Assembly (NCBI RefSeq): GCF_023856365.1
Contig: NC_064541.1
Coordinates: 26,266,214-26,330,213, forward strand
Origin: Brienomyrus brachyistius
Taxonomy: Eukaryota; Chordata; Actinopteri; Osteoglossiformes; Mormyridae
Direction of reading: 5' to 3'
Length of the DNA: 64,000 nucleotides
Both the position numbers and the translations under genes were made by a program. The notes beneath the pieces are model-generated. The model was not told the origin of the DNA. It made no database searches and saw only the letters and a list, made by a program, of their open reading frames with translations. Of this stretch, positions 32,860-45,062 are shown piece after piece (positions within the stretch are counted from its first letter, which is position 1; every line of letters begins with the position of its first letter).

Positions 32860-33310
32860 AGTCCCTGTCTTGTACCATTCAATCTGTCATCTCTCCGTTT
32901 GACCAGCAGGTGTCACTGGCCATCCTATTTTCCCAATGTTTCCCTGGTATGTTCTGTTCCTAGTGTGTTCCCCTGCTCCCTGGGCCCAACCTAGATTTTT
33001 CTTGTGCTTATCTTAATTGTTAATTATATTTTCATGTATCTCTGTTTGGACTCATGATCCATACTTTAGTTATCCCGGATTGTCGCATCTAGTCTTGTAA
33101 TATATTATATTCACCCATGTTCAGTCATTGCCCTTCCTCTGCGCTTCAAATGGTCCTTGTGTTTGCACCTATGTTACTGCGTTGCCTCCCTGATTTGCTC
33201 CTGTATGTCTTTCTTGCCTGTGTTCTTTGCTTCCTTGAACCTGTTTGGTGTTAGTTTCTCCCTTGTGTTTTTTCCTAGCTTATTAAAGTTGTTGTGTAAT
33301 CTATGTATCC
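32860..33310 (+). repeat. T/C-biased stretch resembling a dispersed repeat end
   Basis: The plus strand is strongly T+C with GACCAGCAGGTGTCACTGG near the start and AGCTTATTAAAGTTGTTGTG at the end. This style recalls 3' regions of some fish transposons, but I cannot name a family or find boundaries. Confidence 0.3.
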
Positions 33311-34540
33311 GTGTTACACCCCTTGCAATCCCGTTTGCTGCAGTGACTTTCTATGTTCAGTCCCTTTGTTGCCATCAGGCCGTACCATGAATTGTCCCTT
33401 TCACCATGCACCACCATAACAGTTTCAAATATGTGCCCCTGTATGTTTTTGACATGTAACCATGGACTGCAGATCGTATTCCAATGGGGCGGAGCGCATG
33501 AGATCATGTCCACTTTGTTTGGTTTGGAAGAACTCAGATGTTACATTCTTTTTTTCTTAATTGTTGAAGCCTGCTCATCTCACAACACATTTTTCCTTTT
33601 GCCTGTTGTGCCTGTTGAGATTTGGCTAATGCCGTCGATGGTGTAACATTAAATATACTGTCTAAAAATACAGTTTATTGGTGGAATCGTTTGCCTTGCC
33701 TCAAATTTTTTTTTGTTTTGGGGGAAAAAAACGTGGATATAATTCTGGCTTTTATTAATAACCTTTTATTGGCTTGTACTAAGTTATATATAGGTAATTT
33801 TTTGTGACTGTTCATTGGCACATTCTTAATCATGCTCCAAGAAACCGCCCCCCAGTAAATAAATAGCCTTGATCAGCATAACAACTCAGGCCATACACAC
33901 CTCCAAAGAAAAGGAGAGGGAAAAATAAGCAGTTTACCCATTTGTCCTTGGAATTTCAGCACAGCACTCTGTCGAACCCAAGGCCCCAGGCCTCTCAGCA
34001 CAGCGGGGTCCAGTCTCTCATATCCCTTCTTTCCGTTAGATGGGTCATGATCACACAGGGTGCTGCCCGAGCTTTGCAGGGCGCTGATAACAGTCTCTCG
34101 CCAGACACCGTAATAAGTTACCAAATCCCTCCCTGACCCAGAACCCCCCCCCCTCCTGTCAATGTACCTCTGGAATGACCCCCTTCACAGATTTGGATAT
34201 TTCTGTGTAGCAATGAACGCGCGGATGATGTCATCCAGGGAAGGGGGCAGACAGGAGACCATGCTTGTGAGCCTTGATGCTTGGAGACTAAAGGAATTGA
34301 AGAATAACATTATATAAGGAAATACCCATACTTAAGAAGATAACAGCTTATGAGGTGAATGGATGGATGGAATTCATATAGCCCATAGAACATGCTGGCT
34401 GGATACAGAGGGTGTTCACCCTATTTACCCTCTCCCCAGAAGGAAACCACGTTGATGTTTATTTAGTTTGCGGGGCCCTGCACTAATGTTTTCTTAAATC
34501 AGGCCCCCACTTCCTGCATTTCGAGGGTCCTTTACGCGTG
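33311..34540. other. Unique non-coding stretch
   Basis: No gene or named repeat. GAATGGATGGATGGAATTC at 34357-34375 is a scrap of simple repeat. Confidence 0.35.
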
Positions 34541-34735
34541 TCATTTTCCTTGCTGCCTTCGGGGGCAGCGGTGTAAATGATTCATTTCTCATGTAATCGC
34601 TGCCCATACCGATAAGGGGTCATTGGGCCCATTTTTTGCCCCGGGCCTTTAAAGCCCCTCTGCCCATGGGAGGCATTAGCCGGATGGCATGCTGTAATTA
34701 ATATCCATCCTGCTTCTCCAGGAGCCCAAAGACGT
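34540..34735. promoter_or_regulatory. Candidate conserved non-coding stretch
   Basis: GTAAATGATTCATTTCTCATG, GGGCCTTTAAAGCCCC and GCTGTAATTAATATCC occur together in a repeat-free segment. GGGCCTTTAAAGCCC is a near-palindrome. Untested as conserved. Confidence 0.25.
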
Positions 34736-35500
34736 CACAAAAAACATGCAGGTCTAGCTTAGAACGATGGCTGCGTTTCACAGACAGCAAGTGCCACCCA
34801 AGACGGATCTAAAGAACAAACGCTCACCTTTGTTTTGTTGCCTGGGAAATATTATTGACCTACAGAGCAAAGGTGGAACACAAGCACAGTACAGAGATGC
34901 TTTGCTGATAGGGGTACTTCACTTACGGCTTCTGTATGATGGGAGAAAAAACAGTTTCTTCGCATTATGATCAGACATCCCCGGAATTCAGCTTCATCTC
35001 GATTAGCCACAGAAACTCTAGTCAAACACCGTTCCCTGTGCAAACACGGCTGTCTCCTGCTGACACCTTCACTCCTCGGTATGTTGACCAGGCCAGTGGA
35101 CAGTGACTTACCGAGGACATCGCGATCGCGTGTCGGTAGTGAGCGGAGGGAGAGGATATGTAAGGGACGTCACCCCTTTGAATCCTTTGCTTTGAATTAC
35201 TTGAAATAGTTTTTTTGAGGTGTTTAGCTTTAAATGCTAATATTTCCTGGCTTAAGAGGTAATCTTTTGAGCCAGGCTTATTGTAACGTCATCACCGAAG
35301 ATAGAAGTTAACGAAAGGAAAAGTGTTTAACAAAACGATGCTTGTGGCACCAGGAAAAAAAAATACCCAGCCCTGTCGTAAAACACAACGAACAAAAGGA
35401 TAAGGACAATAATTGTGGGAGAGACCACCAAAGTCTGTCCATAAATCCTTTATGATAGTATTAATAACAGGGCTGCGATCCTGGGAATATCGGGGCCCCG
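34736..35500. other. Unique non-coding stretch
   Basis: No feature recognised. Confidence 0.35.
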
Positions 35501-35509
35501 TCCATTAAT

Positions 35510-35810
35510 GTTTTGTTAGACAATCGCTGCATGACATTATTTACCACCACGTGAGGTTTTTCACAAGAACGTTGTAGCTCATAATCACTGCTTCGCCCCA
35601 GATATGAGGACGTCTCATTTGTGGAGTGAATTAAAATTCACATTCCTTTGCTCCATCGGTGCAAGGTGAGTATTTGACGCCCCATAAAGACATCACGGAG
35701 ACCATAGAGGGGCCGAATGAGGGTAATAACAATTTTCATGAACCCATAAATTTAGCTAATGCAGCGCCTCGGCCCGCTTGAAGGTGATGCCCGCCTCCCT
35801 GTCAGATCCA
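35510..35810. promoter_or_regulatory. Candidate conserved non-coding stretch
   Basis: Repeat-free segment with CACCACGTGAGG (an E-box CACGTG), GTGAATTAAAATTCACATTCC (GTGAATT / AATTCAC inverted pair, 35624-35641) and CATAAATTTAGCTAATG. Selected by eye; conservation untested. Confidence 0.25.
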
Positions 35811-36234
35811 GGGAAAGATTCTTAGTACTTACCAGGGCAAGATGACAAATTTTAATTGGCTTGTGCTAGTGGTTCAGGAAATCCATTGGTAACTGCATGT
35901 CAGACGAAAGTGGGCAAAGTCAGGTGACAAGTTCTTTCATCTGGCTGTTGCTGATTTTTATCATCTAAAATTGTCTCCTGCTTTTCTCTCAGTGCCGAGA
36001 CAGATCTGTCCGTCCTTCCTGTCCCGCTTTGCAGACCCGACACCTGTATTGTTCCCCCTCCCCATTGCCCTCTTATGCCCCCAAAGCTAAAACTGCCTTT
36101 TTGTCTACAGTCTCCTTCCCAGTTTAAATCCTGAAACCCTTTCACAGTCTGTATTCTGCCCTTCAATCCCATATCACATTGATCTGTTCACCATCGGAAT
36201 ACGCACTGAATGTTGATTATCTTTATCTTAACAT
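35811..36234. other. Unique non-coding stretch
   Basis: A good acceptor-like site (CTGCTTTTCTCTCAG near 35978-35992) precedes a 43-codon open stretch ending in a stop, without a recognisable peptide. Nothing else is seen. Confidence 0.35.
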
Positions 36235-36492
36235 TCCATATGACTATTAAACCTTGACTGATTTTGCCTAGACTGCTTACCATTTTAAAATTATTATTTG
36301 AAGTAAAAAAAAAACACCGCCTAAAGAAAGAGGATCGGGGTACAGGGTGAACCAGGGTCCTTGGAGCAATTAGCGTTAAGGAGCTTGTACAAAAGCCCAA
36401 CGGTGATATGATTATTTTGTTCGGCAGGGGATTAGAACCCATGACCTTCTAAGACATGGACACAGATCCTGAATCTGCTCAGCTACAAATAC
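36235..36492 (-). mobile_element. tRNA-derived SINE, nearly complete
   Basis: On the minus strand: A-box TAGCTGAGCAG (plus-strand 36475-36485), B-box GGTTCTAATCC (36429-36439), then a body reading CACCGTTGGGCTTTTGTAC, AGCTCCTTAACGCTAATTGC, TCCAAGGACCCTGG. This corresponds to the usual fish SINE body 'cattgggcccttgagcaaggcccttaaccc..ttgctcc'. The tail is eroded. It is a second SINE family, distinct from family A. Confidence 0.8.
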
Positions 36493-36591
36493 TTATGTAG
36501 CTAAATTATCATCCACAAATAAAATTATTTATTCATTTACCGTTGCGAAACAACACAGCTGGAGAATAAAAATGAATTATGTTACTTCAGG

Positions 36592-36655
36592 TTTACAACT
36601 GTAGCTTCCCGCCTCAGGTGTGGCTCTTTAATCGCTGCGCCACCTGTAGAGGGAT
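36592..36655 (-). mobile_element. tRNA-derived SINE head fragment
   Basis: On the minus strand, GGTGGCGCAGCGATTAAAG (A-box region, plus-strand 36625-36643) is followed by GCCACACCTGAGGCGGGAAG and a weak B-box-like segment. Only the head is recognisable; it lies about 100 bases from the SINE above, so the two may be independent insertions. Confidence 0.5.
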
Positions 36656-38390
36656 CTGTTCCACTGCACAACTGGGACACGTTCCGGAGATGAGCAGAAG
36701 CGGAACTCCATACTATTAATAAGGATTCGGGCCAGTCTGTATAGTCCACATTCCACCCCGCAAACTAGCTGAAGGAATCTCCTCCATTTCTTTATCCGTG
36801 TCCTCGAGGAGATCTGAGGGACTCTTACTGAACAGAACAAAATATTAACAATTTGCGATCTTTATTTATAGTGTGGAGCCCGGGGGTACAGATGGTCGCG
36901 GGGGGGGGGGTACATCCCATCGCCGCACCCATTTGCTCCAGATCATCCCAGGCCACGTTAGTTTTCCTCTAACTAGGTGCCACATCCGCTGTGGATGGGT
37001 GCATATCCCTGACAGCGAAGCCCTACTCCTTTGCTTCTCCCCCTCCCCAGCACCCATTTCTCCACCTAAGTAAATGTGACAGGCAGATGGGGGCCCTCCA
37101 TCTATTATCTGGTGCGCTACTGTAGGGCAGGTCACGAATGCTAAGCGGCCTGTCCCCCTAGCCGGCCCCCCCTACCCACGGTTCCTCCGCCGCCCCCAGT
37201 AGCTTGGACCTCAACAGCGGCGGAGCGTCACCACGCTGCTCGCAGTAAGACGGCGATGCACAGCTCCGTCTCTCTCCTCCCGCGCTGAATGTGGCACAGA
37301 TAACAATCTGAGCACTATTAGCGCTGTTGGTTTCCGTCCCTTCGGTTAAGTTACGTCTGGCTCTTATCGGCTCCGTTTAAGAGCTCATTCCTTGTAGCTA
37401 AAGTGAGAAAAATAATTACTTTTTGCCACCTTTTTTTGGCTTGGGCTTAAAAAAACAAAAACTGCGTTTTTGCTGTGGCTCAGACGGAACACAAACTTGA
37501 GCTTGTCTCTGAAACAGTGGTAAATGAAAACTGAAAAGCTGGAAAATGGGAGCAAGACGCACGGCGGGATATTATTTGCTTGCATAGACTGTGCCAATAT
37601 TATTGTACAATCTAAAATAAAATTACATTGGCAAAATAAAAATGAAACAAACTTATGCGATTGTTCTTTCGAATAAGTTTTTCAGCTTCTCAAAACAACA
37701 GATTCTTCTTTATCTTATAGGATTAGTCATAAAAAAAATTCTTAAATCTGAGCAATATAATTCTGCACAATATCTAATTCTCCATCAGTGCAAAATGATT
37801 TTTTTTTATGTTAATGCCAAACAAATCTCCGTCTGCAACTGTCAATACAGCAGGCAATCAATCAATCAAACAAACAAAGCATTAAACGGGTTGACATTCA
37901 ACCTGTTTCTGTTTTTCCCCAAGAGTCTGCAAGCAAAAAAAGTACAATAACAAGTATCAGCAGAATCAATTTTCCCAGGAACGGCGGCTCAGTGAGAATG
38001 AAATCGAATCGGTGGGATAGCCTTTTGTGCTGTTTTTGAGACCGTGCTAAAATTAGCTGTAATCTGATCTGAGACCTGTGTCCAAAGAAGACACTGCGGC
38101 GTGAGGGCCTTACCTGTCACTCCTGAAGTATAATCTGACCCGCTGTGCCAGGGGGGCTCCAGCAGCACGGGCCGAAGGATAGTTACGCTTCAGAACGGAG
38201 CCACGTGGACTCAGAGGCAGCCCAGCAGGTTGCACCCATGCTGGTAGCTTCGTCACATGGGGTACATCCAGCCCTCAGTGCCAGTAATAAAGCTCAGCGC
38301 CGCCCCTCTCCCCCCGTCCCCTTTGCCAGGCCGTTGTCTCGCATTCCGAGGCACCTGGGAAAAGGCCGAGGCAGATGCTGCCGCCCCGCA
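36656..38390. other. Unique stretch with CpG-rich patch
   Basis: Poly-G (11) at 36900-36910. A GC/CpG-rich patch at about 37140-37290 (CGGCGGAGCGTCACC, GACGGCGATGC) could be a small CpG island, but no transcript feature is visible. A short (AATC)n/(AAAC)n run lies at 37852-37880. Confidence 0.35.
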
Positions 38391-38399
38391 GGAGTTTGA

Positions 38400-38600
38400 T
38401 TTGCTTTGCTCTTTCGTTAACTCCGTTTGAGCGCCTTCAGCTTACATTCCTCGGGAGTGTGATGGCGTGGCCTGAATGAAAGGAACAGAAAGAGCTGGAT
38501 GAGGGAGTCCATTACACCCGGGAACCTCAGCGATAATGGATTGATTATGCTGGGCCTGATTACTAACACTCCAGCTGAGTTCCACGCTGTGTGCAAGGTC
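38400..38600. promoter_or_regulatory. Candidate conserved non-coding stretch
   Basis: GATAATGGATTGATTATGC at 38532-38550 combines a GGATTA-type (OTX/PITX-like) and TGATTGAT-like (PBX/HOX-like) core, followed by GGGCCTGATTACTAACAC, in repeat-free sequence. Conservation untested. Confidence 0.25.
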
Positions 38601-38639
38601 ACCGTGTTCAGTACAGCCTGCCTTCTTCTCTATCTCTAA

Positions 38640-38885
38640 ACACCCTGTGTTTTATACGTCACAAGGCTCTGTAAATCACACTCTTCTGTACATCACTGAG
38701 TTTTATATGACTACGTTCTATGCAATTGTTTTGTGTAGAACTGTTTTGTGTTCTGTACATGACTATGTTTCAAGCAAAACTGTGTTCTGTATGTGACTGG
38801 GTTCCATATGCCTGTTTTATATATAAATCTGTTCCATATTACTCTTCTGCATATCACTGGGTTCTACATTGTGTACATGTTTATC
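38640..38885 (+). repeat. Degenerate tandem array (TTCTGTACATGACT type)
   Basis: About ten imperfect units of roughly 22-25 bases share the theme GTTCTGTACATGACTNNGTTC. Divergence between units is high; the array is old and its edges are vague. Confidence 0.65.
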
Positions 38886-39378
38886 ATAAAAAGGGTAAAA
38901 AAAAGAAGGAAAATCTTTAATGTGGAGCTTTAATCACCAAATGGTTCGAAAGCATAGGACGTAGGAAATGGGATGAATTGCCATCACCTTCTGCCTTTAT
39001 GGTGGGCAGAAGCAAAGCCATGTCATATTTTCTCATACAACAGAAGAAGACAGTTGTGGGGCCCCTGGATTGGGCCCCCAAACATTGCTGGGTCCCCCAA
39101 ATTCAGGATAGCAACATCCAGGGGGGGTAAAAGGCAGGATGTTGACTACATCAGTCACAGTAATAGGTCTCCGGCAGAAAATGGGACATATCGTTACACT
39201 GGTCCAAGCATGCTTAGAAGATCTATTTCCTCCTGATTTCCTCTGTCTCTCCTTCTCTCCGAACCTGATTTTCAGCTTCATCTGAGTGGCAGCTGTGCTG
39301 GCAGGGGGTGGGGCGGGCCAACGGCGGGGCTTCTCCCACGGTGAGATTTACAGGGTAGTGGGAACGCTCACCTGCCCA

Positions 39379-39392
39379 CCCCCCCCCCCCCC
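39379..39392 (+). repeat. Poly-C tract (14 C)
   Basis: Fourteen consecutive C after CCTGCCCA. Confidence 0.9.
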
Positions 39393-39589
39393 AGGATGTG
39401 ACATTTCACGGCCTGTCAGTGGCTGGCATCGAGAATGCCAGGTGTCGGTAGAAATTCAGGGAAAATGAGAGGAGGGGGATTTACTGTGTGTATTACAGTT
39501 ATAGAGCGAGGGATCACAAACACAGAGCCACCCCCTCGAGCGGATTCCATGCTCCTAATTTCCGTCTTCCTGCTGCTCAGTGAGGGGAC

Positions 39590-39780
39590 CCAACTATAAA
39601 GCCATTAACCCCGTCACGATGCTACTCAAGCCGGCGGGCAATTAAAAGTTTTCAGCCGGAGCAAACAGAGATAATGGGGCAGCTCTGTAAAGCTGGCCAT
39701 AATGACAGCGGCACCATGTTTACTGGAGACGTCGTGACCAGAGGCCAGCTTCAGTAAAAGCAGGCAAGGCGTTCCTCAGG
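39590..39780. promoter_or_regulatory. Candidate conserved non-coding stretch
   Basis: ACTATAAAGCCATTAACCCC, GGGCAATTAAAAGTTTTC and GGCCATAATGACAGCGG in a repeat-free, CpG-retaining segment. Selected by eye only. Confidence 0.22.
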
Positions 39781-40059
39781 TCAGCCATCTGACGCGCCAG
39801 TTTCATTACGTCGACTTGTGATGTGAGTTCTGCCTGGAAACTGCTGTCTCACTCCTGTTTATCTAAAGTCAGCTATGAGTTAGATAGATAAGAATCAGGG
39901 AAGACACTTTGAGGGCTGGGGAAAGCAAATATCCGGAAATATCCATGAGTGCGTCAGAGTGCCATAGGCATGATCGAACCAGTCCGAGGGAAAAAGGCTA
40001 TTTACACTAATTATCTCTTTCTTTCTGAGATGTACTCACTGACTCGGTAGAGAAGTACA

Positions 40060-40216
40060 GAACTGCAAGGTTCAGGTCTAGAAGGTACAAATCCAGACAA
40101 AGATTTCATTTCAAGCAACCAGTCACAGTCACAGAGTACTCAACTGATTGGTTGAAAAATCTAACTAAATCTAGATCTGAATTTCTACTTTCTAGACATG
40201 AACTTTCCACCTCTGG
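40060..40216. mobile_element. Foldback MITE, copy 2
   Basis: Second, more diverged copy of the element at 29389-29552. The left end reads CAAGGTTCAGGTCTAGAAGG; the right end reverse-complements to CAGAGGTGGAAAGTTCATG followed by TCTAGAAAGTAGAAATTCAG. The centre CAGTCACAGTCACAGAGTA also matches the CACAATCACAGAG centre of copy 1. Two copies 10.7 kb apart show a dispersed family. Confidence 0.75.
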
Positions 40217-41680
40217 AGATGTAGGAAGGAAATGTGGGCACTGATGCATATTTCCTATCTGGAGTATAATCTTGTTTTGCCCGGCATAATGCACTGTGTG
40301 TGTACAGCATATGGATAATAAACCAGACAGGAAATGCACTCTCCACTTCCAAGCTCCAAAACCTGCCATATTTGCAATTAACAGCTAAGCAGCAACAGAA
40401 CTCCAGCAAAGGTACAGCAGCACTGTTATGTTGCAGTTACATGACAGCTGAATATTTTTTTTCAGATGGTTCTGCCCCTAATGATTTGGGGAATTAACAC
40501 AGTAATCAGGGTAAACCTAGAAATCATTATTGACCGGGTCACCGTCAGATCAAAGGCTGTTTAAACCACTGCACACTCGGTAAGAGTTAAAACATACAAT
40601 CAATAGGCAATTTTAAAAGTTGACATAAGCTGTTGCTTTTGCAATATTGACGAGTCTTGGCGATTCCTCTGATCTCGTTGGGAAGGTTTTAGTATCACTG
40701 GGGCTGTTTCTGACGGCTGAATCACACCCAGACAGGCTACTGGTGAGTCTCTTCATGTCACCGGTACAGATTCCAGAGGCTTGCAGGCTTTATACAGTAA
40801 ACGGTGATGAAACAGGCACTCATGTCAGAATTTTAATAATCACGCTCACGAGGGGCCTAATGCACACAGTCAGAATGCGAGGAAGGCCACGCCCCCGGAT
40901 GGCACACTGGGGCGCTCCGTCGCAGCCCTGTCATGTTTACCTCGCAGCACACAAACAACGTGCAGTTGTGGCTGTTTTGATGTCAGAAATGTGTTGCAGA
41001 CATTATGCAAATTTAGACATTTACCTAAAAGATGAAAACATGAAAAAGGAGCTACGGAGGTGGCAGTTTTAAAAAAAATTGCTGTGCCTTATGAATTAAG
41101 GACAAATTATACACTTTACACCTAAATGTTCACGATAAAATGATTTCTACTTCCTTTTAAGCGCAGTTGTTGCATCGCACATGAAAAGTCACATATAAAA
41201 ACACAGCGCATTTATTCATGCAGTCATTCTTTCATATATTAATTCAATCGTTCGTTTATTATGTAAAACACTCATTATGTAGATACAGGTCCGTTTACGT
41301 TGATTTTAATCAGATCTGATTCTTTGCTCTGTAATTTCTCTAAGACTGCATGTTTGCTCGCATTCCTGGTCTATCCCGATGCTGTAAATCACATGACCCA
41401 CAGTGTCCACCAGCCACACTACGTTTTACTGTTAGTACTGGCCTGTAGGTGGCGCCCATACCGTGTACTGTCCAGCCAAGGTAACTTCAGCCCAGGAGCT
41501 GGCTGATGTTGGCATCTCTGGCAGCTTAGACCACAGGACTTATATGGGGGAGCAGGTAGCGTGATATATAACCAGAAGGGTGGCAGCTTAAGTCCCACAA
41601 AGGGCTCTGCTATACTACATATATTCAGCATATACCAAATACACTGCATATACTAAACATATATACCACATGTGCTGAAG
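40217..41680. other. Unique non-coding stretch
   Basis: No feature recognised. A 141-codon plus-strand frame at 40647-41072 has no known domain or flanking signals. Confidence 0.35.
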
Positions 41681-41681
41681 G

Positions 41682-41837
41682 ATAATAATAATAATAATAA
41701 TCCATCTATTTTCCATGCCCACTTGTCCTATTCAGGGTCATGGGGGTCCAGAGCCTATCCTTGAAGCTACAGGCACAAGGCTGAGAATAACCCAAGATGG
41801 GGTGACAATTAATAATAATAATAATAATAATAATAAT
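41682..41837 (-). mobile_element. SINE-like family A fragment inside an (AAT)n run
   Basis: A reversed, diverged family A 3' fragment at 41702-41808 (CCATCTATTTTCCATGCCC, GTCCAGAGCCTATCC, AATAACCCAAGATGGGG) is bordered on both sides by (AAT)n runs: 41682-41701 and 41810-41837. The simplest reading is insertion into a pre-existing AAT microsatellite, with the AAT serving as target duplication. The alternative is that the left run is a converted SINE tail. Confidence 0.7.
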
Positions 41838-41989
41838 TAATATTGTGCAACAAATTGCAAGATGTACAGTTAAATTGTCAAAATAGTTTGCCGTCTGACA
41901 TTGTAACCTACCACATTACCAGTCTCGTTAAACGCGTATTTAAATTCATTACACTTAACGTATAACATCTGCCACGAGTGGGATAAATA

Positions 41990-42340
41990 GCTTGCACCCA
42001 CACAGCCGTGGAAACGCCGTCGTTATCTTGGCAAACACAGGCCACATTAGCACTAGCGTCACCATGCTCCGTTTACCTCCCGAATCCTCTGCACTTCAGA
42101 ATAACATTTCAGTGATTAATCGTCAGAGAGCTTCCCGGCCCAAAAGCGGACAGTCGCGCGGCACACAGTCGCCAGGATGATTAGACAAAAGATGAAATTA
42201 TCGCTCTGCCTTTGTGTGAGGGCACCGGGAGGAGCGCGAAGACTTACTCAGCGTCACCCGGGATTGTGCTTTACAATGAGCTGTCGCCTGCTGGCAGGTT
42301 CCCCTGGAGATTTGTATAAATATTACATATAACGGGTTTT
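41990..42340. promoter_or_regulatory. Candidate conserved non-coding stretch
   Basis: CpG-retaining, repeat-free segment with AGTGATTAATCGTCAGAG, GGATGATTAGACAAAAG (SOX-like ACAAAAG) and GTATAAATATTACATATAAC. Not tested for conservation. Confidence 0.25.
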
Positions 42341-44089
42341 AAGCAGTGCTCTGGGTATATAGCGTGGGGAGGGACTCACTGCAGACTGGGCCTGATCATG
42401 TTAAAGCGAAGGAGAGCAGGACAGCAATGGAGTTCTCTTTCTGGGAGGAGGGAGACACAAGGATGGGGTGGGGGAGGCAAGAGGTTAAGTTATGGCTTGC
42501 ATGCTTCAGGACCAAAGTCCATTAAGGATTAAACATCATTAGGCGTTTCGTATTGCCTACCACTGGAGACATCCCAAGAAACCTGCCCCCCCCAGCTCAC
42601 CCCATCCTGTTTTTAATCTATTTAAATCCATCCATTGACCTGCAGTATTGACTGAGGTGCTCTCTGACAAATAAAGACTTTGTCATTCCCCCGAAGAACC
42701 AGACCTCCATGACTGGCCTAGAACTGCAATAATCCCAGTTTACTTTGCTATCCGGTGTGATCTTTGGCTTGGACTTCATTTTAAATTCTTTAATCACTCT
42801 CCAAGATGTCCCCCAGACCCTCGATTAATCCAGGAGAAGAAGCTGTCAGAGACTATCGAATCCATACTCGTTTTAGGTCCTGGCTGACCAGGGCTCGAGG
42901 TCTGTAAAGAAGTTTCTAAGTAGAATGTCCTGTGATCAAGCTATTCTGCCAGGGAGTGATCAGTGACTGTTGGCCAGACGGAAATCACAGGAAAGCTCGA
43001 AGCGAGCAGCTGGGATCTTTCTGAGACGAGCTCCAGAACAAAAGGTTTTTGTCCCTGCTTGTCCTTGCTTGGTCATTTTCCGGACCACTAGCAGACACAC
43101 AGCTGCCCGATCCTGACACACGTGAATCAGGCCGTGCTGTGTTGGAGATGGAGGAAGAGCCTGTGTGACATTTCGAAAAGCGTGCTTGCAAGTTATGGAC
43201 TCCTTTGGGATTCGTGATGATTTCAGTCGAGTAAGACGGGGACAGTGAATGAAAATCCAAATCAGAACGTCATTGTGTGATTTTTCCTGATGCAGCTAAT
43301 TTGAGTTCGTATGACCAACTTTCACAGAACTGGCTCTTCTGAGGGGTACAGTCCCGCCGGGGATATGAACCTACACTCTCCTGGTGACACATAGTCATGA
43401 ATAATTTCTCACTCACTGAAGTGTGACTAGGAGTGAAGGCACTTGTGCAGCTGGTTCAGCTGGGTTGGATTAGTGATTCCTTCTAGCCCGACCCACCGCT
43501 TGGCAAACTTGGATGGCTTCAGTGTGATGTCACAAGGCCAAGAATGTCCTGCAGCTCTGATCTGAAACCATGGGACTGCAGTCAATCATTGGTTATTGGC
43601 TTTGCATTGTAAACAGCAAGGAAAACAGGACGCCAACCCCCCCTCCCCCAAAAATAAAACTACCGAACTGAGCTTGACAGTATTTGAAGAGATGGTCTAC
43701 AGTTAATTCGGTGTGAAACACAGCTGATTAGTTTTATGTCTTGCCAAAGCTTGTAGCACAGAGTGGATTCAAATGAACTGGGAGTCGATACAAAGCGCTT
43801 TACATCCTTCATACATTTTTTACATGTTTTGATTTTGTACTGTGTGACATTCTACCAGCTCCACATTCCTGCCCTTCACACTAGAAGTCATCAGGTGTCT
43901 TAAATAACAGGCAGCTACACAATAAATGGCCGTTCACCTTGCTTTGAAACGTGCCGCCCGAGAGTCACATGAAACACAACAGTAGTGATTTAGGGCACGA
44001 CTCCTGTCTGTTTTTATCACCCTTAATCACCCCAAGGATATGCAAACGGGACAGTTTTGACACTTTAAAACTGTTTCCATCTACTTCCC
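42341..44089. other. Unique non-coding stretch with one SINE scrap
   Basis: Nothing else recognised. GACAAATAAAGACTTTGTC at 42667-42685 has AATAAA and could be a transposon 3' end or chance. Confidence 0.35.
43335..43392 (-). mobile_element. SINE head fragment
   Basis: Minus-strand GGTTCATATCC (plus-strand 43361-43371) is a B-box variant followed by CCGGCGGGACTGTACCCCTC, as in tRNA-derived fish SINE bodies. Only the B-box neighbourhood survives. Confidence 0.4.
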
Positions 44090-44240
44090 CTGCTTATGTG
44101 TGATGCAGCGCTGCATTATTTATATTTGCAAAGGAGTCCTTTCATGAAATATGCCTCGCAATAAAATAATTGAAACGCTTTCCTGACACCGGCTCCAGCT
44201 CGCATTTAAGACGTGAGCACAAATCACCGAATGACTCCCC
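44090..44240. promoter_or_regulatory. Candidate conserved non-coding stretch
   Basis: CATGAAATATGCCTCGC, AATAAAATAATTGAAACGC and GCATTTAAGACGTGAGC in a repeat-free context. AAATATGC is octamer-like. Weak, by-eye evidence. Confidence 0.22.
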
Positions 44241-44465
44241 GTGCCGGAAACACTGGCAATATGTCACCGTGGGATTCTAGAAGCATCTATACTGCATAAT
44301 TTACCTCATTTCCTACATAACGCCTCCTTGACAGGATCATCTCAGACGCAACATGTCTTTTTAGGGCTGGCGGCTGGTTGTTTTATGCGTGTTTGTGTGC
44401 GTGTGCTTTCTGGAGGCGGAGTCTGTCATGTCTTCAGATCGGCTGTGTTCTCACTTCACTACAGA

Positions 44466-44512
44466 GCACGCACATGCACAAGCATGCACACAAGCATGCA
44501 CACACGCATGCC
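44466..44512 (+). repeat. GCATGCACAC-type simple repeat
   Basis: Four imperfect copies of CATGCACANAAG/CATGCACAC give alternating purine-pyrimidine sequence, favourable for Z-DNA. Confidence 0.75.
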
Positions 44513-45062
44513 ATGATATGGGGTCAAAGCTCCCATTTGTATAAAGGCGGGCGCACCTCTCAGCCGCTCTGCGAAAAGCTCTCGTTTTGAGCACTGAATT
44601 ATTTATGAGATAGCAAAAAAATAAATTAAAAGAGAACTTTAAAAGAGAAAATACTGACATCATTGGAAAAATCCAGTTGTCATCATCAGTAAGAAAACAA
44701 GCACCCCGATCAATAAGACTTAATTAAGGTGTGGCCTTTATTTAAATGAGCAGACTGTCAAAATTAACCACTCCAGTTTATATTGTCAGTCCCTTAGGCC
44801 AGTCATATGCTAGTCTCAGGGATTCACTTCTCCGTGATCTCGTATTGCACGAATAAGGGTTTCCTAGTTAGAGAGAAGGGCCATCAGTGAATGTGGGTCT
44901 GATCATCACTCATCACTTTAATCTCCAAATTAAGGTTGTAAATTGTGATTATTGAATCACACAAAAGTGTGCATGGGCTTGAAAACCTATAGCATAGTAT
45001 TAACATGAATTAAACTGAATTAAGCTCAATAATACAATTTCAGTAGTTATAGAATAAAATAT

